This document shows positions 7,691 through 17,510 of a DNA stretch of 20,189 nucleotides, piece by piece. Positions within the stretch are counted from its first letter, which is position 1. Each line of letters begins with the position of its first letter. A program made the position numbers and the translations under genes. The stretch covers positions 1 to 20,189 of the IMG/VR virus record IMGVR_UViG_3300009408_000051. The stretch is one strand, 5' to 3'. The notes beneath the pieces were generated by a model. It saw nothing but the letters and a program-made list of their open reading frames with translations, did no database searches and was not told the origin of the DNA. The DNA comes from a virus.

Positions 7691-10090
7691 TTAATTTTTT
7701 TTGTCATTCTTCATTTTCTCTATTTTTAATTTTAATTCTCTATCTTTAACATTTTGTTCTTTTTCAAATTCTCTTTCTTTTTGTTTTTCTTCTGTGTCAT
7801 GTTGATTCTCTAGTCGTTGGCTATCCATCTCTACGTTGTCTACAATTCCATTATGGTTGAAATCAACATTTTTATCTATAGAAGATAATTTAGATTTTAA
7901 TTCTGCTAAAGTTATTTCTGTTTGAGCTTTTATATTTTCCAGTTCTACTTTTAAATCTCTTTCTTTTTGAGCTTCATCTTGAACACTTTTTATTTTTTGT
8001 TGTTCTATCTTATATTGTTGCTCTTGGTTTTTTTGTTCTCTTTCTATTCTATCTTGTTCAGCTTTTTCTATTTTTCTTCCTATTTCTGATACAGAAGATG
8101 AATTAAGAATATCAATTAATTGAGAGAAGTTCAATGCTCCTGTTTGAATTCCTGCATGAGCTAATTGTTTTAATTCTTCTTTTAGATTTGTATCTTCTCT
8201 AGAATTACTAATTGCAATATCGAAATCTATCATAGCAATATCTTCAGTTTTAATAGTTACCATTTTAGTAATCATATCATCAGTAACATATTGTAACTTT
8301 TTAGTTTTACTATCTTTCCATGCCATTTTAGCAACTTCTAATCCTACAGCAAGTACTCTTTTTTTAACATCATTATGTACAGAAAAGTAATATTCTGTCG
8401 TATGAGTAGATTGTACATATGATCTATCTGTATTTCCTACCGAAGCACTAGGTGCAATTTCACCTTCTCTTGCTCCACTAACACCTGCTATTTTTCCTAC
8501 TTCCTGTTGGATATGTTCCATCATACTAATATACAACTGAATAGTATTTCCTTGTTCCATATCTATTACAGGATTAGCATTTGCAGATTGCATATTACCA
8601 GCTAGTTTTCCTGTTGCTGCACCTTTATTACCTTCTTTAAATGGGTCTACAGGGGCAATCTTTAAATATTTTGCATAACTAATCCATTTTTCAGTTTCCC
8701 ATCCATCTGGAATAAGAGAAGTATCTAATTTCATTATTCTTCCCCAATTGGTAGCAATTAATAATTCAATATTGTACATTAATGCGTTATACATATATTG
8801 ATAAGGTTTCATTCTATCATAAAGAGAAACAGCTATATTATCATTTGTGTTATAAATCGATCCTACAAATCCAGATTGACATTCAGATGGATTTTCCAAT
8901 CTTCTAAATTGTACAGGTTTTACTTGCATTCTTACATATATCTTATCTTTAGATGTATAACCTGTTGCGATTTCATGACCTTCCCGCCATTCATTTATCC
9001 ATATTACTTTTCCTTCTTCTCCTTTGTTTTTATCTACTTTATATGTTTCAGGCATTAACTCATATTGTTCATCTCCTTGCTCATCGTAATATTTAACTTT
9101 TATCATTTTACGCATTGATTTCCAATACACTTTGACAACCCTGACATTTCCATTTCTATCAAAAGGAGAACGATATGAATTCAATCCTGTTTCAAAAATA
9201 GTACTGTCTATAGTAGAATCTAATTCTTGTTCTATATTTGTTTTGTCTAATGTCATATCAGGATATGTAGTATTCCCGTAGACATTATTATTCATTGCTC
9301 TTTCTTCAATAATTTTAATTTGTTCGTCTGTAAGATATTCGTTATACTCATCGATTATTTTTCCAGGGGGATAATAACTATCTACTACTATTATTTCACT
9401 ATCTTCTATTCTATTTGATTCTCCGCTTCTAACAGTGAATACATTCATTGGGTTATGCTTTATTAAAACAGGTTTTGTTCCAACAATATCCCATTGATAA
9501 ATTTCTTCAGCTACTAATAATCCATCTTTAAACCCATCATCAAGTTTTATTTTTATATTTTGTTCTGTCCATAGATGTTTTAATATCCATGTACCCATCA
9601 ATTCTCTCTCGTCTTGGTATGTAAAGTTTTTATATTTATCGAATTCTTTTAACTTCTTTTGTAATTCTTCTTTATCTACAGAATCTTTTTGCATTTCAGC
9701 AGCTATTATCTCACCAAGTTTAACACTTAGTTTTCTTTCTTTTATTGAAATGGCATCTGCATTTATTGCTCTTACTCTCCAATCAAACATTCTTTTTGAT
9801 TCTTCTCCCCATAATAAATCTATTTTAGGATTTATTATTGGATAATTTTGCATTTTTGCAGGAGTATAACTATTTTCTAAATTTAGAGGATCTGTTATTT
9901 GTCGTACATCGTTTTCATCTAATATATTAGCGTAAAGATTATAGTTTATTCTTTTTTCATTATAGGATTTTCTTAGGCTTCCGTAACTATATAGTGCCAT
10001 TGCTTCAGCACCATCAATACAATCTTTTTCCCATTTTTTTGTTTTAGATGCAAAACTTTTCTTTTGTGAAGGAAATTGAGTATAACTCAT
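7691..10090 (-). CDS. Portal protein, crAss-like type
   Basis: 799 residues, about the size of crAss-like portals. Position after TerL and before the capsid genes, the 'YPIINPKIDLLWGEESKR' N-terminal region (84-101) and the long central mixed domain support a portal: the dodecameric channel at one capsid vertex. The C-terminal ~130 residues are a long charged coiled coil (Glu/Lys/Gln-rich). Residues 743-754 form a perfect EF-hand-type calcium loop (D743, N745, N747, G748, V750, E754). Residues 293-300 (TIDSTIFE) resemble the motif repeated in the scaffold-like protein. It starts with ATG at 10090 after an A/T-only leader. The stop is immediately followed by CGCTATAG on the minus strand. Confidence 0.8.
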   Translation of the reverse strand: MSYTQFPSQKKSFASKTKKWEKDCIDGAEAMALYSYGSLRKSYNEKRINYNLYANILDENDVRQITDPLNLENSYTPAKMQNYPIINPKIDLLWGEESKRMFDWRVRAINADAISIKERKLSVKLGEIIAAEMQKDSVDKEELQKKLKEFDKYKNFTYQDERELMGTWILKHLWTEQNIKIKLDDGFKDGLLVAEEIYQWDIVGTKPVLIKHNPMNVFTVRSGESNRIEDSEIIVVDSYYPPGKIIDEYNEYLTDEQIKIIEERAMNNNVYGNTTYPDMTLDKTNIEQELDSTIDSTIFETGLNSYRSPFDRNGNVRVVKVYWKSMRKMIKVKYYDEQGDEQYELMPETYKVDKNKGEEGKVIWINEWREGHEIATGYTSKDKIYVRMQVKPVQFRRLENPSECQSGFVGSIYNTNDNIAVSLYDRMKPYQYMYNALMYNIELLIATNWGRIMKLDTSLIPDGWETEKWISYAKYLKIAPVDPFKEGNKGAATGKLAGNMQSANANPVIDMEQGNTIQLYISMMEHIQQEVGKIAGVSGAREGEIAPSASVGNTDRSYVQSTHTTEYYFSVHNDVKKRVLAVGLEVAKMAWKDSKTKKLQYVTDDMITKMVTIKTEDIAMIDFDIAISNSREDTNLKEELKQLAHAGIQTGALNFSQLIDILNSSSVSEIGRKIEKAEQDRIEREQKNQEQQYKIEQQKIKSVQDEAQKERDLKVELENIKAQTEITLAELKSKLSSIDKNVDFNHNGIVDNVEMDSQRLENQHDTEEKQKEREFEKEQNVKDRELKLKIEKMKNDKKN

Positions 10091-10172
10091 AGAAATTAAT
10101 TTTAATTAATAAAATTATTAAATAATTTTTTTATTTATATTATATTTTAGTTTTAATTGAAAATGCTATAGC

Positions 10173-12449
10173 TTAATATCTTAATTTTCTACCATTTTTA
10201 AAATGCTTGTTCCAAAAGTTATTAGCCATAAATTTTTCTTTTGTTTTTTTATTTATATCGATTTGTATTTTAGCTCTATCTTCTTTTAATATCATTAACA
10301 TTCCCATTGCAGATACTCTATCTGCATTTAGATTTGGGTTCCATGCAATTAGTTCTTTTAAATATCCTATACTTCTTACAGTATGCGTATTAAGTCTGTC
10401 TGGAGTATCTTCATCTACAGAATAAGCTTGTTGTACTAACCAATCAGCTTGTAGTCTTCTTCCCCATCTATTTATATTTTTTCCAGAGTTTGTACCTTTT
10501 GATTTGTTACCGTATCCAGCTCTCATCATATCCATATCTTTTAATATTTTTGGATTGTCACATAATAGATATAATGCATTCTTTCTATCTAAATAGGAAA
10601 AAAATCCTTTCTTATCATTTTCATAGTTACATATAGCATTATAATATTTTAATAATCTGTAACAATTCTCATAGAATTCTACTGCTGTTCTAGGTCTGCC
10701 TGTATATTCCGCAACTATTTGTTCTGTAATCGTATCCATTATGAATAATGAGCCTAACGAGTTAGTAGTAGATTCATCATCATCATAGGGGTCAAGACCT
10801 GAGATATATCTACCGTAAGGGATTTTACCATTACTATTTGTTATTGGTTTTTGAAATATTTCTATACAACCTTCTTTGTTTTTATTATTTTGAATTGGGT
10901 ATTCTCTTATAGGAGTGGATTCTATTGAGGGGTCTAATTCTATATTCCCTTCAGCATTTACTTTCAATCTTCCTGTGTAATGTTGCGATACAAACGATTG
11001 TAGGTTTGGTAATATATCAGATAAATAATCTTTTAAATCTGCTACAGGAAATATTGTACCTTCGGTACGCATAATTGCTTCCTGTGGAGTTATACATTCT
11101 TCAGCCATTGCTTGTGTTATTGCAGATGGATCACTAGAATTTTCTCTAATATGTTTTCTATTGGCAAGTATTTCGATTAATGCTTTTACAACATCTGGTT
11201 CTCCATTTTTAGATTCATAGCAATTATTTCTATTTAAATATGCTCCCCAAAAGAATCCACATTGTGTTTTACCATTTGTATTTTTATCGTATACATTAGG
11301 TATAGATTTTATATTGTAGGCAGAAGGGTAATAAAAAAGTTTTTCGGAACCTTCAAAAGATTTTCCTTCCACACCTCCTGTACCTCCTGCTAACATTAAT
11401 CCGAATGTAGTATCACCATCTTCCATAGCTTTTCTGTTTACTCCCCATGCTTTTTCTAAATTAGGAAATAAACCATCTTCTTCATAATGTATTAATTTTC
11501 CCCTAATACCCCTTGCTTTATCAGGATTATCTTTTAAAGATATTGCTGTAACATAAGATAAATTTCCTTTGGCTATTCCATATTCATCATAATAACCAAG
11601 TTTAATGTTCATCTTTTGTTTACTATCAATTAATCTTAGTTTTGGTAACGGTGTATTCTCAGCAATCCAATCTAAAGAATTTAATACTTTACCAAATACA
11701 CCTTTATCTCCATCAAGGAAAGTTTTTTCAGAAGCTAAATGAAAGTTACCGTTTCCTGTTCCAGGATAAGTATACATAAAACAAGGGGATATAGCTCCAG
11801 ATTTAAATGAGAATCCGATACCTCTTGTTTTTAATAATTTTGCATGTTGTCCTTCATCTAAACATTGTTGTAGATAATGATAATATAAATAATCTCCTAA
11901 CCATGGTTTTGGAAATTTTCTAACTCTATTACCTTTTAATTTTTTCTTTTTAGATTTTTTTCCATTTGGATTTATTATTTTTTCAAACCATTGTTCAAAT
12001 GTAAATCCTTCTCCTTCTGTTTCAACTAACCATATAGGAGAATAATTCCAGTAAAAATATAATAATCCTGGAATCCATTCTCCATCAGGTCTAGTTACCC
12101 CATATCTCCATTTGTGTAATTCTTCTCTCCAAAATTGTGCATATTCTGATTTAGGGTTTCCATTAGGTGGCATATTTGTATATTTACCATTACTCTCATA
12201 GAAAATAGCTCTTTCCCTAAAGAAATCCATATTCTCTAATATATGAGGTTTTGTAATATCTATTATTCTCCTACCGTCTTTTCCTAAAGGTCTATCTTTT
12301 ATAAAACCTCTTTCTTTTTCAGGTTGTATTAACCATTTTATAAAAGGGATAGTATCTATAATATTTATTAAATTACTATAGACATCTTTAGGAAGTTTTT
12401 TTATTAATTCTTCTGTGAGTTGTAATTGATATTTATTTGTTTCAATCAA
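10173..12449 (-). CDS. terL: Terminase large subunit (ATPase and nuclease)
   Basis: 758 residues. It drives DNA packaging through the portal and cuts the concatemer. The N-terminus carries 'YGVTRPDGEWIPGLLYFYWNYSPI' (116-139, quoted in two parts elsewhere as a crAss-like hallmark). A modified Walker A lies at KTRGIGFSFKSG (207-218), Walker B with two acidic residues at LIHYEE (319-324), and a coupling-type motif at LMLAGGTGG (351-359). In the C-terminal half, D553 (GLDPYDDD) and E610 are plausible RNase H-fold nuclease residues. The start is a TTG at 12449 that overlaps the upstream TGA (TTGA), implying coupling to the putative small terminase gene. Confidence 0.88.
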   Translation of the reverse strand: MIETNKYQLQLTEELIKKLPKDVYSNLINIIDTIPFIKWLIQPEKERGFIKDRPLGKDGRRIIDITKPHILENMDFFRERAIFYESNGKYTNMPPNGNPKSEYAQFWREELHKWRYGVTRPDGEWIPGLLYFYWNYSPIWLVETEGEGFTFEQWFEKIINPNGKKSKKKKLKGNRVRKFPKPWLGDYLYYHYLQQCLDEGQHAKLLKTRGIGFSFKSGAISPCFMYTYPGTGNGNFHLASEKTFLDGDKGVFGKVLNSLDWIAENTPLPKLRLIDSKQKMNIKLGYYDEYGIAKGNLSYVTAISLKDNPDKARGIRGKLIHYEEDGLFPNLEKAWGVNRKAMEDGDTTFGLMLAGGTGGVEGKSFEGSEKLFYYPSAYNIKSIPNVYDKNTNGKTQCGFFWGAYLNRNNCYESKNGEPDVVKALIEILANRKHIRENSSDPSAITQAMAEECITPQEAIMRTEGTIFPVADLKDYLSDILPNLQSFVSQHYTGRLKVNAEGNIELDPSIESTPIREYPIQNNKNKEGCIEIFQKPITNSNGKIPYGRYISGLDPYDDDESTTNSLGSLFIMDTITEQIVAEYTGRPRTAVEFYENCYRLLKYYNAICNYENDKKGFFSYLDRKNALYLLCDNPKILKDMDMMRAGYGNKSKGTNSGKNINRWGRRLQADWLVQQAYSVDEDTPDRLNTHTVRSIGYLKELIAWNPNLNADRVSAMGMLMILKEDRAKIQIDINKKTKEKFMANNFWNKHFKNGRKLRY

Positions 12450-13006
12450 GTTAATCCGTCTTCAAATAAATTAAATGCTCTAGCACCAGACTTTCTATTT
12501 TCTTTATCTTCTTTTTCTTTAATTAATTCTTTATAAGAAGATTTTAAATTTTTCATTATATCTGGTACTTGTTTTAATGAACCTGTAATACTATTTAATG
12601 TAAATACAGGTTTCCCATTTGTATCTCTTTCTTTTAATAGTGTATCTGTAGATTTAAGAAAATTAGCAATATCTCCAGCAGCTTTATTTGCAGCTTTATA
12701 CAATTCTTCTACTGTTGTTACAGAACGTCTTGTATAAAACTCTAAAGCTTCTTTTATAGTTTTATCTATTTTCCAAGACGAAGGTAAACCTATATCTTTT
12801 TTTATTTCTTTTATTTTTTCTTTTTCGTTTGTTATTTGTATATAGTCAGATTTTACATCTGCATAGTTATATATAAAAAACATCTCTTTAAATGCAATTT
12901 GTTTATCTTTAGTTTTATCCCTATCCAAAAGTTTTTTGAAGGGAGTGTATCCCCATACTTCAGGTTCTAATTCTAATTGCCAATTTTTTATTCTAAATAA
13001 CTTCAT
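12446..13006 (-). CDS. Putative small terminase subunit
   Basis: 186 residues, ATG at 13006. It is helical and charged: an N-terminal ~80 residues containing 'GYTPFKKLLDRDK', then long helices and a basic, flexible C-terminus ending SGARAFNLFEDGLT. It directly precedes and overlaps terL, the usual place of the small terminase (DNA-recognition) subunit. I cannot see a clear helix-turn-helix, so the call is positional. Its ATG overlaps the TGA of the small upstream frame (ATGA). Confidence 0.45.
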   Translation of the reverse strand: MKLFRIKNWQLELEPEVWGYTPFKKLLDRDKTKDKQIAFKEMFFIYNYADVKSDYIQITNEKEKIKEIKKDIGLPSSWKIDKTIKEALEFYTRRSVTTVEELYKAANKAAGDIANFLKSTDTLLKERDTNGKPVFTLNSITGSLKQVPDIMKNLKSSYKELIKEKEDKENRKSGARAFNLFEDGLT

Positions 13007-13166
13007 AATATAACTTCAATATTTCTATATTTATCTTTGTATAAATCATCGATACATATTCCTATCATTCTATCTCTATGTTCAATTATAGTTTTATTGT
13101 TTGATGTAAAAGGAATTGTTTTCTCGAATCTATATGAATTTAAAACTTGTATCTTTGATTATGCAT
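13003..13166 (-). CDS. Small gene with displaced frame (possible -1 frameshift)
   Basis: The frame ending at the TGA 13005-13003 is open back to 13158 and reads sensibly (NSYRFEKTIPFTSNNK, then MIGICIDDLYKDKYRN), and its stop overlaps the ATG of the next gene in an ATGA arrangement, which argues that it is translated. But it has no ATG, GTG or TTG start near its beginning. An ATG at 13166 opens MHNQRYKF and stops at a TAA 8 codons later in the +1 frame relative to it; a -1 shift at AAGTTTTAA would join the two into ~54 residues. It could be a programmed frameshift, a rare start codon, an assembly indel, or a broken gene. Function unknown. Confidence 0.4.
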
Positions 13167-13203
13167 ACTAATAGATAGTTTTTTATAAAATGTTGTAGTT
13201 CTG

Positions 13204-13431
13204 TTATTTTTTCCATTTGTTTAAATTGCATTTATTTGTTTCTTTCATAGAACGTGTTTTAGAAAACAATGGACAACCACATTCCTTACAAACATTTCTT
13301 ATATTACTTTCACATGCGGCACAATGTAATGCTCTTGCTTTAGCTATTTTTTCTACTTCTGGAGATTTCCATATCCAATTTTTCCATCCGTCTGCTATTT
13401 CTTCAAACTTTTCTTTGTATGTTTTACTCAT
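13204..13431 (-). CDS. Small zinc-ribbon protein
   Basis: 75 residues. Six cysteines at 37, 40, 48, 51, 53 and 68 in the pattern C-x2-C-x7-C-x2-C-G-C-P...K-x-R-S...C-x-x-x-K-W. This four-to-six-cysteine zinc ribbon with the conserved 'CGCPL..KTR' and final 'C...NKW' is common among small proteins of Bacteroidetes phages, but its function is unknown to me. The N-terminal 35 residues are helical. It starts 2 bases after the groEL stop and so belongs to the same operon. Confidence 0.75.
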   Translation of the reverse strand: MSKTYKEKFEEIADGWKNWIWKSPEVEKIAKARALHCAACESNIRNVCKECGCPLFSKTRSMKETNKCNLNKWKK

Positions 13432-13433
13432 AA

Positions 13434-15056
<1,623 letters not shown>

Positions 15057-15073
15057 TTATTAATTTTTTATTG

Positions 15074-15355
15074 TTACCAAATACCTATTACATTATGTTC
15101 TGAAAATATTGCATAATCACCATCTTCTAACGGTAATATTACAATTGGAGTTGCATTGTTGTTCATTATTATAGAATCTCCTATATTTAAACTACAATCA
15201 TCACTTTTAGCAACTACTATTAATTCACTATTATCTTTTTCTACAGATAACTTTAATTCTTCATCTTCTTGTTCTACCAAATCAGGTAGTCTTACAATAA
15301 AATTATTTCTAAATAATTTACTTGGTATTTTTTTATTTAATTTTTTCCTCTCCAT
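15074..15355 (-). CDS. GroES-like co-chaperonin
   Basis: 93 residues, the usual GroES size. The N-terminal strand (FRNNFIVRLPD, 16-26) aligns with the first GroES strand. An acidic stretch with ELKLS follows where the mobile loop should be. The C-terminal half (SLNIGDSIIM, then EDGDYAIFSEHNVIGIW) matches the GroES pattern 'KVGD.V.F...DG.EYLI..E.DILA'. The segment corresponding to the GroES roof hairpin appears to be missing. It is expected to cap the adjacent GroEL. It overlaps the end of the upstream 98-aa gene by 23 bases and ends 20 bases before groEL. Low sequence similarity, but the pattern and context are convincing. Confidence 0.75.
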   Translation of the reverse strand: MERKKLNKKIPSKLFRNNFIVRLPDLVEQEDEELKLSVEKDNSELIVVAKSDDCSLNIGDSIIMNNNATPIVILPLEDGDYAIFSEHNVIGIW

Positions 15356-15629
15356 CTTTTTGTTTTTTATATGTTCCTAATATGCTACTATTATGAAATA
15401 ACGAATTTGTTCTTTCATTTTTTTTATTAATTAATCTTCTTACTTTATATTCACTTTTTTTTTCGCCTTTTAATCTTTCGGGTTTAAGGCTATTAAATAA
15501 TTTAAATGGTTCTTCATTTTCAGACATTATTATTTCTTTGTAATAAAAACCATTCTCATGAAGTTTAATGTCACCGTAGTCCGAGGTCATTTCTTCTTTC
15601 TTCTTCTCTTTCTTTTTCTTTGAGTCCAT
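15333..15629 (-). CDS. Small basic protein, unknown
   Basis: 98 residues from ATG 15629; the first 13 residues are almost all Lys/Glu, and a second ATG at 15590 (MTSDYGD) is an alternative start. The middle contains 'LKPERLKGEKKSEYKVRRLINKK', and the C-terminus ends with SILGTYKKQKDGEEKIK. The 'E-R-x-K-G-E...E-Y...R-R' style segment is something I have seen in small Bacteroidetes-phage proteins without known function. It overlaps both neighbours, so it is part of a coupled operon. Confidence 0.6.
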   Translation of the reverse strand: MDSKKKKEKKKEEMTSDYGDIKLHENGFYYKEIIMSENEEPFKLFNSLKPERLKGEKKSEYKVRRLINKKNERTNSLFHNSSILGTYKKQKDGEEKIK

Positions 15630-15828
15630 CTAATCTACTTTTAAAATTTGTTATGCTTTCATCAATTGTTAATACTTCTCCAAATGTTGTAAACAATTTA
15701 GCTCTATTTTTATCGTGAATACATTGTTCCATATATGTTATTGTTTCGGAATAGACGTATGCTATTGCTTTTGATTCTTCTCTTTTGTAGGTATCTTTTT
15801 CGTATACTCTTATTACTTTTATTTCCAT
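15571..15828 (-). CDS. Small protein, unknown
   Basis: 85 residues, ATG at 15828. The first ~45 residues alternate hydrophobic and charged positions (MEIKVIRVYEKDTYKRE), suggesting a small alpha/beta domain; the C-terminus is a highly charged helix (Lys/Glu/Arg). It starts 2 bases after the HU-like gene's stop and overlaps the next gene. No family recognised. Confidence 0.6.
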   Translation of the reverse strand: MEIKVIRVYEKDTYKREESKAIAYVYSETITYMEQCIHDKNRAKLFTTFGEVLTIDESITNFKSRLDGLKEKEREEERRNDLGLR

Positions 15829-15830
15829 AG

Positions 15831-16070
15831 TTATTGTTTATTTATAATTTTAGAATTCTTTTGAGCTTTTTTTAAATTTTTTCTTACTGTAAAACATCCA
15901 AAGTTAATTAATCTTATTGATTTGAATGTAGATAAATCTCTTATATCGGCACTAGATATAATATCTTTTACCATTTCAAATTGTGAGTTTGTTATTTCTT
16001 CTACATTTTCTATTGGTATATTATTTTCTAATGATAATTTTTTAATTAATTTTTTCTTTTTCTTCTCCAT
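15831..16070 (-). CDS. HU/IHF-like DNA-binding protein (short form)
   Basis: 79 residues. The helical N-terminus (ENNIPIENVEEITNSQFEMV, 15-34) followed by SIRLINFGCFTVRK (51-64) fits the HU/IHF pattern in which a helical dimerisation half leads to 'V.L.GFG.F.VR'. The long DNA-binding beta-arm of true HU is largely absent: only ~15 basic residues follow. Such short HU-like proteins are common in Bacteroidetes and crAss-like phages. It probably binds or bends phage DNA, or serves packaging or transcription. It overlaps the 68-aa gene upstream by 29 bases. Confidence 0.6.
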   Translation of the reverse strand: MEKKKKKLIKKLSLENNIPIENVEEITNSQFEMVKDIISSADIRDLSTFKSIRLINFGCFTVRKNLKKAQKNSKIINKQ

Positions 16071-16248
16071 TCTTATCTAAGTATATTTTACAATACCACA
16101 TATCATTCTCATTTTTAAATTTATTCTTTAGAGAATAGTTTTTATTATATTTTTTATTCCAATTATTTAATATTAAATTTATTTTGTTTAATTCTTTTTC
16201 AATAAGTTTTTTACTTTTAGATTTTATTTTTGCTATAGGTCTATTCAT
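16042..16248 (-). CDS. Small basic protein, unknown
   Basis: 68 residues, ATG at 16248, very rich in Lys and Asn. A helical N-terminal half (IEKELNKINLILNNWNKKYN) leads to a short beta-like tail containing 'DMWYCKIYLDKNGEEKEKIN'. It sits 3 bases after the stop of the 123-aa gene and overlaps the HU-like gene by 29 bases. No function can be assigned. Confidence 0.55.
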   Translation of the reverse strand: MNRPIAKIKSKSKKLIEKELNKINLILNNWNKKYNKNYSLKNKFKNENDMWYCKIYLDKNGEEKEKIN

Positions 16249-16251
16249 GAT

Positions 16252-16623
16252 TTATAGCAATGCGATAATTGCATCATAATATAATTTTTTTACTTCATTT
16301 AAATGATGAGGTTTTACTTTAAGTAGATTAGATTTAGCTATATTTGTAACTGTAAATATTTCTTCTCTGTGCATTTTACTTTGCGGTATGTTTGCTTGGG
16401 TCTTAGCTACTTCCAAACCTTGTTCATTTAAAGGATAATACTTTAATGTATTTGATTTTTGTGTTTTTACAGTACCATTATCATCTACAGAAATAGGATC
16501 TTCTACATAGCTATCATATATAGCTAATGAAGCAGGATGTTCTATTGGGTTATCAAATATTAGCATTATTAAATCTTTCTTTGCTAATATTGAATTATTC
16601 ATGTCTGTTATTGTCTGACTCAT
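16252..16623 (-). CDS. Protein of unknown function (123 aa)
   Basis: 123 residues, ATG at 16623. It has a hydrophobic patch (KKDLIMLIFDNPIEHPASLA) near the N-terminus, a central beta-like region and a helical C-terminus (NEVKKLYYDAIIALL). No signal peptide or membrane segment. It overlaps the 112-aa gene upstream by 29 bases, consistent with one polycistronic unit. Family not recognised. Confidence 0.6.
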   Translation of the reverse strand: MSQTITDMNNSILAKKDLIMLIFDNPIEHPASLAIYDSYVEDPISVDDNGTVKTQKSNTLKYYPLNEQGLEVAKTQANIPQSKMHREEIFTVTNIAKSNLLKVKPHHLNEVKKLYYDAIIALL

Positions 16624-16933
16624 TTTCTATTCTATTTGATAATTCTAACATTCTATTGAAAGCTTCTTCCATTTCATTATTTGCATGTATTGTATTCATA
16701 TCATTTTGTATTGGTATGCTGTGGCTTTCTTCTGGTGTAATAGGATACTCATGTAATTTATTAGTTTTATTGTTAGATTTATTTTTGCTTATAGGTTTAT
16801 TTAATACAGGCTCCTCTCCTTCCAATTGTACATAATCATCTATATCAGGTTCTCCAACTATCAATATATCTTCTTCTGATATAGAAGTATAAAATACATT
16901 TCTTTTTGTATCATATGTCCATGTTATCATCAT
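16595..16933 (-). CDS. Acidic protein of unknown function (112 aa)
   Basis: 112 residues. Two adjacent ATG codons (16933 and 16930) could both start it. The N-terminus (ITWTYDTKRNVFYTSISEED) looks like a small beta hairpin domain; residues ~35-110 are polar, Asn/Glu/Ser-rich and probably disordered, ending in a helix (NEMEEAFNRMLELSNRIE). It overlaps both neighbours by 23 and 29 bases. An adaptor-like protein is possible, but no function can be stated. Confidence 0.55.
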   Translation of the reverse strand: MMITWTYDTKRNVFYTSISEEDILIVGEPDIDDYVQLEGEEPVLNKPISKNKSNNKTNKLHEYPITPEESHSIPIQNDMNTIHANNEMEEAFNRMLELSNRIENESDNNRHE

Positions 16934-17282
16934 TTATTTTAAATTTGTATTCAATAGTAAATTCCTTTCCAGGATTTATTCTATACATTTTCTTTAATGT
17001 ATTCTTATTTATAATACTTTCTTTTCTTAATTTCAAGAACATATTATTCAATGTAGGCATACTAATATTTAGATTATCAGACATCTCTATTTTTGTATCA
17101 TAATCAAACATTAATTTAGCTCTATCTTTATCATTTAAACTTTTGTATTTATAATCAATTCTCATTAATTCAGATAGAACGTTTTTAGCACAATTCGATA
17201 ATCTACTCTTTATTAAAGGATTTATAATTTCTAAATATTGTCTAAAGAATAATTTAGTATTTGTTTCTATATTAATTGTCAT
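16911..17282 (-). CDS. Winged-helix-like DNA-binding protein
   Basis: 123 residues. Helical N-terminus (residues ~10-60), then a helix-turn-helix-like stretch around 64-90: KIEMSDNLNISMPTLNNMF followed by a helix (LKLRKESI) and a beta-wing-like end (INKNTLKKMYRINP). This is the arrangement of phage replication-initiator or repressor-type winged helices. It is the second gene after the structured RNA region and may regulate the late operon; that is inference. Start overlaps the upstream stop by one base (TAATG). Confidence 0.55.
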   Translation of the reverse strand: MTINIETNTKLFFRQYLEIINPLIKSRLSNCAKNVLSELMRIDYKYKSLNDKDRAKLMFDYDTKIEMSDNLNISMPTLNNMFLKLRKESIINKNTLKKMYRINPGKEFTIEYKFKINDDNMDI

Positions 17283-17497
17283 TATAATACAAACTTAATT
17301 GGTTTCTTATTTAATCTCCAAACTTTATTAGATAAATTTTTAAACTTTTTATCAACATTCTTTCTAACCTCATCTAAAGAACCTAATCCTTCTACTGTAA
17401 CTTTAACTCCTAAACTATCTGTAAAAGTATACGCATAGCTTACCTTCTCTACTTTAGGTGTCACAATAACTTCTAAAATATCATTTGTTTTAGACAT
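17282..17497 (-). CDS. Small protein, unknown, first gene after the structured RNA
   Basis: 71 residues, ATG at 17497. It is beta-rich in the first half (LEVIVTPKVEKVSYAYTFT) with a basic helix after it (LDEVRKNVDKKFKNLSNKVW). A purely A/T leader with a pentamer repeat precedes it. Its stop overlaps the start of the winged-helix-like gene. No family recognised. Confidence 0.6.
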   Translation of the reverse strand: MSKTNDILEVIVTPKVEKVSYAYTFTDSLGVKVTVEGLGSLDEVRKNVDKKFKNLSNKVWRLNKKPIKFVL

Positions 17498-17510
17498 TTA
17501 AAACTTTTTA

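Noticed and set aside
8798-9058. Plus-strand frame of 86 codons opposite the portal gene
   Set aside because: Antisense shadow of a well-supported gene; aromatic/Ile-rich low-complexity translation with no leader.
16527-16835. Plus-strand frame of 102 codons
   Set aside because: Antisense to two overlapping minus-strand genes in a tightly packed operon; Leu/Ser-rich shadow translation.
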